From: Mytilisepta virgata
Taxonomy: Eukaryota; Mollusca; Bivalvia; Mytilida; Mytilidae
Direction: 5' to 3'
Assembly: GCA_028015205.1 (NCBI GenBank)
Contig: CM051520.1
Location: 10,140,501 to 10,204,500, forward strand
Length of the DNA stretch: 64,000 bases
Part shown: positions 59,601 to 64,000 of the stretch, piece after piece
Layout of the letters: every line of letters begins with the position of its first letter
How positions within the stretch are numbered: position 1 is the stretch's first letter
Notes under the pieces: generated by a model
Databases searched by the model: none
What the model was told of the DNA's origin: nothing
Seen by the model: only the letters and a program-made list of their open reading frames with translations
Translations under genes and position numbers: made by a program

Positions 59601-62600
59601 AGCTTATAACTAAAGGTTTAATGAGGATTTTTATACAATTTTTTATTGTATACTGACATAAAGAAATCTGTTTAAAGCTACAGAATCAGAAGATCTAACT
59701 GGAAGAGAACCATCGGAACAAACTGTAAATTCTGAGGCACCTATAGGAAGTGTGAAGTTTGCTAAGGGAACTGAATTTGAGAGAGAAAGAACAGGTAGAT
59801 TATATAATACTGTCAAAAATATTTTGTGATCAGAGGAATTTTAAGAATTCAAGAGTAAATATAGAGTATAGAGCAACTCTTTCAAATCAACCTTATTAGT
59901 ATCTTTTGAATAAAAGAGTTTGATATAGCAAGAGTCTTTTATGACACGACATGAAATGTTATTGTTATAAATAGGGCTTATTTTTTATACTGAATATGTT
60001 TTGTCTGACCATAGACTTTATCATAGGGTGACAAATAGTTTTTCCTGGTTTCCTCTCATTCTCCAGCTTCCTCTACAAGTAACAAGTGGCCACCATCAAA
60101 GTAACATAGGACCTCAGTAGACAAAACTTACCTACTATAAACATTGACATTTGTACAGCATTGAATTTAACAGTGCCTATTGTCATATATTTACAGTGAT
60201 GACAGCTAGAAGTCAGCAGTCAGGAACATCAGCATTTGATGAGAATGTATTAAATGTTTCACAGTTTGTCCAGCTAACGGAAACTTTCCTAAGTAAAGAT
60301 GAAAAACCAAGACAAAATGCATTTATAACGCTTGCTCAGTTTATCAGGGAAGGATATGAAGAAACAGAGGAGGAAAAAATGGAACGATTGGTTAAGGTGA
60401 ACAATTGATTCTTCCTTAAAAATGTGATCTTTCTTCAAACACATCTGGAAATTGTTTAAACCACTGTTATAAAATATCATTTGTTTGAATTTACATGTAT
60501 TCGTTTGGATGAATTTTCTGATTTCCTGATCTTAATAATATCAGTTATTGGGATTTCATGTACTTAATTAATGTAAATAAATAACTGAATGTGTTTCTTA
60601 GGAATGTTGCCTTATTCTACTGTCGGTAAATTTGGTACCTAAGCATAAAGTAATAACTTTTTATTTTAGGCACGTAAAGAAGCTCTGTCATCTCAACGTA
60701 AGCAGATGATGGATCAGTTGTTTGAAAAGTGGGATAACGATGGATCTGGTTTCCTTGACTTAGAAGATGTGGAAAATATTATGATTAAGTACAAAGACGG
60801 TCAAGAGAATGAAGCTATAAATAAAGGTCTGGAATATTAATATACAAGAGTTTCAAGTTAATGCATATTTGACTTCACAATAAAAATATATTCAGCTCAC
60901 AATTTTCATTGAGACAATCTATGCCTATTCATCCCAGAGGTAATCTAGCATATTTTGTTCATAATAAGAAATGTGAAGTTAGTGCAAAATACTTCAGTTC
61001 TCTAAACATGTTGTAATGGGTTAGAAATAGTTGGAAGATTTCATGATCATGATTGTAAAATGTCACTGTAAATTCAGAAATTTCATTTCGTATTGCTAAT
61101 CTTTGTTAAATGAAAATATTGTGAGTTTACTTATGCATGCAGTTGACCTAAAATTGAATTCGCTATGATATGGCTGCAAAAAGTGGCATTAGACACCATT
61201 CAATCAATCAGTCATAGTTAGTAATATATAACTGACAAAAATTAAAATGCAAGTTTATCGTGACACATTTTTTTTACAAAAACGTTGGGATAATTTAAAA
61301 ATTTCAGAATATGTTTGAAATCAACCAAAGATTCCTAGGCAATATAATCCATCAAAACGTACTTGACTATAAAAAATTACATGTATTTTATGTTGAAATT
61401 TCATATCTAAGTTAAATTAGAGTTCATCTATAATCTAATGCTGAAATAGCACATATCTGTTGTTTTTAGCAGTGAAACGTCCTCAAACCAAAAAATCCTC
61501 CCAATTTGAAAGTAAGCTAGAAGGAAATTTAGATTAATTCTGTAAACTACCTAGACATGTAGTGATTGGTGTGTTGGTCTAAAATGTTTTAAAATTTTTA
61601 TCTTTAGATTTTGAAATATTATAAATATTTTAGTACCACATTAGCTATATTACAGCATAAAAAATACATGTATATTCTTTTCTTTTGAACAACTTATTAA
61701 CTTTAATGTTTTCAAAAAAATAAGGATGGGAGATGTTTCATTATATATATCAGGGTATTAGCAGTACTAGCAGGGTTCATGGTTTGTTTTGTACATGTAG
61801 TTTTATTTTAGTATAACTTGTTTTTAAATGTTGATTTAACTTTTTCTTTCTATAGTGATAATATATTTATATTTTAATATGAAATGATGGATAAGTTTCA
61901 TAGAGACTTGTCCAAAATCTAAAATCCTCACAGGCATGCAACCAACTCCATGTAAAGAAACAGCACTTATCTGCTGTTCATCATCTTAAAGTAACAGTGA
62001 AGCCTTCAGTACAGAAAACAATCTCACACCTTATTGCAAATTTAAGGCATACAGTTCTGAGGTTAATTATTATACCCCCGCTCTACGGAGTGGGTGGTAT
62101 GCTGGATTCACCTTGTCCATCCATCCATACGTTCAAACTGAAACTTTTCCCAATTTTCATAATTAAAAAAGAGTGGGGGTATACTTTGCACGATAACGCG
62201 TGCCTCATGTTTTTGCTGTTGTATTTTTATTTTTATTTTCAATTTCAATATAAATTTTTTAAACAAATGTCATAGGGCTTAAAATATGTACATTCATTAT
62301 TTATAATGTTATTTAAACATTTAAAATTAATTGCATGTTACCTTTGCTTACAGCTAAAGCCAAATTGAAGAAGACTTCAAAGTATGCCCAAGATAATAGA
62401 TTAACCAAGAGGGAATTCCGAACATTTGTAAATGCAGTTACAGATGAAATTTCTGGTGCCGATTCATTTGATTATTATATAGACTTCTTAACAAACAGTG
62501 TAGAGGTAAGTGATTGGATTTCAGTAGAAAATGTAAGGATATGAAGAATGCATCAATGAGACTAATATCCTGTTAAAAACATATACCATAGAACAGAAAA

Positions 62601-63212
62601 GTTTTTTCATCTACAAAAATAAGGCTAATCTCTTCACTACAAGAGAATCTGTCATTTAGTCACAGAAAACACTAGATTAAATAACGAACAGATACATATA
62701 ATTCAAAACTTTGGGTCTGAAACCATTGTTCTTAAGGCTATATATGATCATTTAACATGTGTAACAACTCAGAGGTTTACATAAAAGAGGATGCATGGGC
62801 AGAGAGTTTTCAGCATTCTCACATTGCCCTGAGTATTAACACTGATACAAACATCATTAATATCTTAATGTGCATAAACTTTTGAAAACTCACAGAAAAT
62901 ATCTTACCGCTATGATCTAAATAAAAATAAAGTATATTACTGATTTCTGTTATTACGATTACAGTAACAGAATTAGGTTACATCAGTTTTCATTACAAAG
63001 TAAATACTTTAGTGTTAGAATGAAAGAGACAATATTTGTCTGTTCACTTTGCTCCATACTATATATGTTCATTGTACACGCAGAGAACATATGCTGAAAG
63101 AATCAGAGGAGAGGCTAGAAAGAAATGGCTGCATCAAATTGTCACTGCTGCAGAGACAAGTGGAGCAAGTATGGAACCTGTGTATAAAACTGTTTTCCAG
63201 GCCTTGTATAAG
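47028..63212 (+). CDS. EFCAB5: EFCAB5-like EF-hand protein, first 13 coding exons (partial, runs off right edge)
   Basis: Thirteen exons join by GT-AG sites and phase to give 2850 nt, 950 codons with no stop. In order: Ser/Pro-rich N-terminus (1-50); basic helix; [14 protein letters not shown] (98-111); a DPY-30-like pair of helices, [10 protein letters not shown] and [14 protein letters not shown] (121-170); charged coiled coil (about 206-235); a degenerate EF-hand (loop 352-363); RNPRKWPVVEV (384-394); an acidic Lys/Glu repeat linker (448-684); a good EF-hand loop [12 protein letters not shown] (812-823 from DND); and the [12 protein letters not shown] helix (912-923). The order of blocks agrees with what I recall of vertebrate EFCAB5, a poorly characterised protein. 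An axonemal or scaffold role is inference from the DPY-30-like motif. The rest of the protein lies beyond the window. Confidence 0.85.
47946..47992 (+). ncRNA. Hammerhead ribozyme, unit 1
   Basis: Stem I ATGCTG (47946-47951) pairs with CAGCAT (47987-47992), 6 of 6. Core CTGATGA is at 47952-47958. Stem II G-AGG / CCU-U (47959-47971) has 4 pairs including a G.U next to the core. GAAA is at 47972-47975. Stem III A-TG / TA-T has 3 pairs with a five-base loop. The cleavage-site base would be A47986. All invariant core bases are present. Confidence 0.78.
48324..48370 (+). ncRNA. Hammerhead ribozyme, unit 2
   Basis: Same fold as unit 1, with core CTGATGA at 48330-48336 and GAAA at 48350-48353. The G at 48360 adds a C-G pair to stem III (four pairs, loop GTC). 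Predicted cleavage follows A48364. The two cleavage sites would release a 378-nt RNA. Confidence 0.8.
48467..48760. repeat. 57-bp tandem array, about 5 units
   Basis: Units ctgatgctagggctgtctat, aaattggattgatttgtaag, atgtttaaggtctcaaa, starting at 48524, 48581, 48638 and 48695 (spacing 57 exactly), plus a diverged first unit. It starts ~40 bp after the retrozyme dimer. Despite ctgatgc there is no hammerhead core. Confidence 0.92.
48866..50092 (-). mobile_element. Helentron-like element, copy 5 (tail-truncated)
   Basis: Read on minus: head with gctcttctg and gctcacttgg, then at least six units with the ggccatcttggttgat motif. The tail half is missing. In intron 1 of the EFCAB5-like gene. Confidence 0.65.
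50296..50452 (+). CDS. EFCAB5: EFCAB5-like coding exon 2
   Basis: Acceptor CATCAACAG and donor GTATAT. Reads [20 protein letters not shown], a charged coiled coil, then [25 protein letters not shown] corresponds to QFDEW in vertebrate EFCAB5 as I recall it. Residues 204-256. Confidence 0.88.
50521..51420 (-). mobile_element. Helentron-like element, copy 6
   Basis: On plus runs from ggccaggtgagct...cacttggcgt (tail side) to aaatccaggtgagcgataca (head side). Fewer units than copies 2 and 8; the tail hairpin is partly lost. Confidence 0.62.
51908..52315 (-). mobile_element. Helentron-like element, copy 7 (short, diverged)
   Basis: Starts gcttacctggcc-tgta-ggacatgtgagct, a tail-type hairpin, then catcactttg, ending near ccaggtgagca. 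The interior is diverged and has no clear 167-bp units. Confidence 0.5.
52497..52637 (+). CDS. EFCAB5: EFCAB5-like coding exon 3
   Basis: 141 nt, phase 0 at both ends, acceptor CATTCCAG and donor GTACGT. Reads [20 protein letters not shown] and ends [10 protein letters not shown]. Residues 257-303. Placed by phase and by its position between recognisable neighbours. Confidence 0.87.
53344..53499 (+). CDS. EFCAB5: EFCAB5-like coding exon 4
   Basis: 156 nt, phase 0, acceptor ATTTTGCAG and donor GTAAGT. Reads [20 protein letters not shown] and ends LFISCDHSG, the first half of a degenerate EF-hand loop that exon 5 completes. Residues 304-355. Confidence 0.9.
53570..53985. mobile_element. Fragment of hairpin-ended mussel repeat
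   Basis: Begins with GACTGCAAATATTTGCGGTC (one mismatch palindrome, 53581-53600), then gtcatattatcgtatgatcc and further on ggttgggattgattttggga. I recognise this start as a common mussel element; the rest is diverged. Confidence 0.5.
53990..55804 (-). mobile_element. Helentron-like element, copy 8 (full length)
   Basis: Tail gctcacctgacccgaagggtca at 53990; head ggtgagcgatacaggctcttgagagcctct at the right end (two pieces joined by reading). The interior mirrors copies 2 and 4 in reverse. In intron 4 of the EFCAB5-like gene. Confidence 0.72.
55870..56290. repeat. Degenerate ~130-bp tandem repeat, about 3 units
   Basis: Repeats of tcttttacagtttttaaggg, gtcaaa(g)ttagcaattttg and gagaatatttcttttaattc. 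Located in intron 4 of the EFCAB5-like gene just after the copy 8 element. Confidence 0.6.
56471..56570 (+). CDS. EFCAB5: EFCAB5-like coding exon 5
   Basis: 100 nt, acceptor TTAATTTCAG and donor GTAAGT. Reads [20 protein letters not shown] and ends IRNPRK plus a split Trp. With exon 4 it forms an EF-like loop 352-363, whose position 12 is Arg rather than Glu, so calcium binding there is doubtful. Confidence 0.9.
57170..57300 (+). mobile_element. Possible Penelope-type terminal fragment
   Basis: Contains GTGATCA (57244-57250), a GACC/GGTC stem (57252-57255, 57260-57263) and GAAA (57264-57267), a layout like a mutated hammerhead core of Penelope-like elements. No coding remnant seen nearby. 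Confidence 0.3.
57454..57630 (+). CDS. EFCAB5: EFCAB5-like coding exon 6
   Basis: 177 nt, acceptor TATTTTAAG and donor GTTTGA (weak). Starts with [10 protein letters not shown], continuing RNPRKW, then a Ser/Glu/Asp-rich stretch ([11 protein letters not shown]). Residues 389-448. Confidence 0.85.
58140..58850 (+). CDS. EFCAB5: EFCAB5-like coding exon 7, acidic repeat linker
   Basis: 711 nt, acceptor AATATCAG and donor GTAAAA. Residues 448-685 are almost entirely Glu, Lys, Ser, Pro and Thr. At about 58470-58640 there are five imperfect copies of a ten-residue unit [10 protein letters not shown] encoded by 30-33 nt repeats. It is predicted disordered. Antisense open frames here are shadows of the low-complexity codon use. 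Confidence 0.9.
58851..59677. other. EFCAB5-like intron 7, nothing recognised
   Basis: AT-rich intron. The frame of exon 7 continues 27 codons past the donor by chance before a stop at about 58931-58933. Confidence 0.55.
59678..59794 (+). CDS. EFCAB5: EFCAB5-like coding exon 8
   Basis: 117 nt, acceptor TTTAAAG (poor pyrimidine tract) and donor GTAGAT. Reads [20 protein letters not shown] and ends [10 protein letters not shown]. Residues 685-723. It is a symmetric exon with phase 1 at both ends, supported by phase on both sides. Confidence 0.75.
60197..60396 (+). CDS. EFCAB5: EFCAB5-like coding exon 9
   Basis: 200 nt, acceptor ATTTACAG and donor GTGAAC. Reads [20 protein letters not shown], then [13 protein letters not shown] and [11 protein letters not shown]. 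Residues 724-790, helical and leading into the EF-hand exon. Confidence 0.88.
60670..60826 (+). CDS. EFCAB5: EFCAB5-like coding exon 10, EF-hand
   Basis: 157 nt, acceptor TTATTTTAG and donor GTCTGG (weak). Contains a good EF-hand: helix [11 protein letters not shown], loop [12 protein letters not shown] (residues 812-823), helix VENIMIKY. Position 12 is Asp, which is less common than Glu and can change metal selectivity. Confidence 0.92.
61470..61511 (+). CDS. EFCAB5: EFCAB5-like 42-nt micro-exon 11
   Basis: 42 nt, acceptor TGTTTTTAG and donor GTAAGC. Reads [14 protein letters not shown]. Phase 1 at both ends, so the frame survives whether it is used or skipped. The acceptor is good and the phase fit exact, but no homologue supports it. 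Confidence 0.6.
62067..62280. mobile_element. Short hairpin-started repeat (tatacccccgct type)
   Basis: Starts ttatacccccgctctacgga then gtgggtggtat (imperfect hairpin) and ggattcaccttgtccatcca; a gggggtata recurs inverted near 62174. A common molluscan repeat start; only a short copy here. Confidence 0.5.
62354..62505 (+). CDS. EFCAB5: EFCAB5-like coding exon 12
   Basis: 152 nt, acceptor GCTTACAG and donor GTAAGT. Reads [20 protein letters not shown] then [11 protein letters not shown] and [11 protein letters not shown]. Residues 857-907. [11 protein letters not shown] looks like the second helix of an EF-hand pair whose loop is lost. Confidence 0.88.
63084..63212 (+). CDS. EFCAB5: EFCAB5-like coding exon 13
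   Basis: 129 nt, phase 0, acceptor TACACGCAG and donor GTAAGT. Reads [20 protein letters not shown] and ends [11 protein letters not shown]. Residues 908-950. Its last ~50 nt plus donor are repeated in tandem downstream to 63493. The next exon is outside the window. Confidence 0.9.
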
Positions 63213-63493
63213 GTAAGTTGCAAAAGGAGCATGTATGGAACCTGTGTATAAAACTGTATTCCAGGCATTGTATAAGGTAATTAGTCACAAGTGGAACAAG
63301 TATTGAACCTGTGTATAAACTGTTTTTCATGCACTTTATAAGGTAAGTCACAAAAGGAGCATGCTTGGAACCTTTGTATAAAACTGGCTTTAATGCATTG
63401 TATAAGATAAGTCACAAGTGAAGCAAGTATGGAACCTCTGTATAAAACTGTCTTCCAGGCATTGAATAAGGTGATTGACAAGTGGAGCATGTA
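63213..63493 (+). repeat. Tandem copies of EFCAB5-like exon 13 donor end
   Basis: Four further ~64-bp copies of the last part of exon 13 plus its donor follow the exon (start near 63227, 63292, 63357, 63421). The donor is gtaatt, gtaagt, lost (gataagt) and gtgatt in turn. A sixth copy is cut at 63493 by another repeat. Confidence 0.9.
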
Positions 63494-64000
63494 TCAGAGA
63501 TTTAGCTAGCGCTCGTCACTTTCGCCATTGACGAATGATTCTTGAAAGTGGCGAATGTTTTCCGTATGCAATTCGTCACTTGAAATTTCAAATCGCCAAA
63601 AAAAATTTCGTTAAGGCGCGTACACGCATCCTGGACGCGCTAAAATTGGACTGGACATGTCATCCTTCAATCTCATGCGTCCCTGGGACGCATTTAAATC
63701 CAATCAGCTGCGTCCGAAGACCATAATTTTCATAAAAGATCTCGAGCCGCCATTTTTTTCTTGGAGATCAAAGGGAACGGGGAGAGAAACGACAAAAAAT
63801 TAAGATAGAAAATGGCGGTAATCGGAATTCTCGTGATATTTCATTGGCCACAGTGTTTTTTACCGACCGGTAACAATGTGTGTAGACCTCATTTAAAAAT
63901 GAATTTAGCGGACTTTGACCTACATTACAATTGGAAATTTTGTCAATATTGATTATTAAGGTGTTAAAACAAGGTCAATAGGAGGATTTTAAGAGTATGT
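63494..64000. mobile_element. Unclassified repeat beginning CAGAGATTTAGCTAG
   Basis: Abruptly interrupts the exon 13 array. Near the edge are inverted and direct repeats of cgtcac, ggcgaa and gcgtcc motifs. The start resembles a hAT-type terminus but the other end is not in the window. Confidence 0.35.

Overview
The window looks like nuclear DNA of a bivalve mollusc, most probably a mussel (Mytilus or a close relative). It is AT-rich and intron-heavy, with short GT-AG exons far apart. It also carries interspersed repeats that I recognise from mussel sequences: the unit at 45690-45910, the elements ending in gctcacctgg / caggtgagc, and a tRNA-derived SINE. No prokaryotic operons, rRNA or CRISPR are present. 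The species call is inference from recalled repeat families; the eukaryotic call comes directly from the gene structures.

Two genes are supported, transcribed away from each other. On the minus strand, 43758 down to the left edge holds the first 14 coding exons of a Slingshot cofilin phosphatase. All exon phases join, giving 464 codons from the MALVTVQRSP start through the SSH-N region, the DEK_C region and the HCKMGISR active site; the gene continues off the left edge. On the plus strand, from ATG 47028 to the right edge, 13 coding exons (950 codons, all phases joining) encode an EFCAB5-like protein with a DPY-30-like helix pair, one degenerate and one good EF-hand, and a long acidic repeat linker; it continues off the right edge. 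About 3.3 kb lies between the two start codons.

Nearly everything else is intronic or intergenic repeat DNA. It includes: eight elements (plus one nested) with hairpin ends, most of them built of ~167-bp tandem units, resembling non-autonomous Helentrons; TTAA-flanked piggyBac-type non-autonomous elements (9978, 20019, and 39927-43168 with a nested insertion); a hAT-like insertion (5797-6745); palindromic MITEs; a large fold-back (14710-15590); SINEs; and LINE and Penelope-like fragments.

Two observations stand out. First, a head-to-tail dimer of a 378-bp unit (47657-48417), flanked by a 7-bp target duplication, carries a complete hammerhead ribozyme in each unit. It has the architecture of a metazoan retrozyme and sits 18 bp past a splice donor. 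Second, short tandem duplications repeatedly cover exon-intron junctions in both genes (SSH exon 8 acceptor, SSH exon 12 acceptor and donor, EFCAB5 exon 13 donor), leaving arrays of spare splice sites next to the real ones.
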